Assembly: GCA_036571765.1 (NCBI GenBank)
Contig: BROE01000020.1
Coordinates: 10,133,461 to 10,197,460, forward strand
DNA length: 64,000 bases
Direction of reading: 5' to 3'
Origin: Plecoglossus altivelis
Lineage: Eukaryota; Chordata; Actinopteri; Osmeriformes; Plecoglossidae
Part shown: piece by piece, positions 63,988 to 64,000 of the stretch
Numbering within the stretch: position 1 is the first letter of the stretch
Layout of the letters: every line of letters starts with the position of its first letter
Made by a program: the position numbers and the translations under genes
The notes under the pieces: generated by a model
The model's input: the letters and a program-made list of their open reading frames with translations, nothing else
Databases searched by the model: none
Told to the model about the DNA's origin: nothing

Positions 63988-64000
63988 GTATACTGTTGAG

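Overview
This window looks like nuclear DNA of a ray-finned (teleost) fish. It is AT-rich, has no dense bacterial-style coding, carries degenerate fish-type tRNA-derived SINEs and many microsatellites, and holds one spliced vertebrate gene whose introns are short (92 to 1009 nt). I cannot name the species.

The only gene I can support is the 5' half of an L1-family neural cell adhesion molecule on the + strand, from about 58.3 kb to the right edge. Twelve exons join in frame into a signal peptide plus five Ig-like domains, about 522 residues. The protein is closest to CHL1 (close homolog of L1). The gene runs off the window, so the sixth Ig domain, the fibronectin type III repeats, the transmembrane segment and the ankyrin-binding tail are not here. 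Whether this is the chl1a or chl1b co-orthologue cannot be decided from this half.

The other 58 kb to the left has no convincing protein-coding gene; the longest open frames there are at chance length or lie in simple repeats. Two stretches, about 4.0-5.05 kb and 31.74-32.18 kb, keep CpG near the expected frequency. They are the best candidates for distal promoters and untranslated first exons, and the second ends in a consensus splice donor. The rest holds three recognisable old interspersed repeats (8.0, 12.6 and 23.9 kb), a large compound tetranucleotide repeat (20.7 kb), a polypyrimidine tract (35.4 kb), G-runs, several perfect inverted repeats, and AT-rich homeobox/POU-motif stretches that could be enhancers.

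I see no CRISPR array, tRNA or rRNA gene, intact transposon, viral element or unfamiliar gene system. The most useful leads are the two CpG clusters, the 33-nt symmetrical cassette exon between Ig2 and Ig3, the alternating exon phases of the Ig domains, and a few palindromes.
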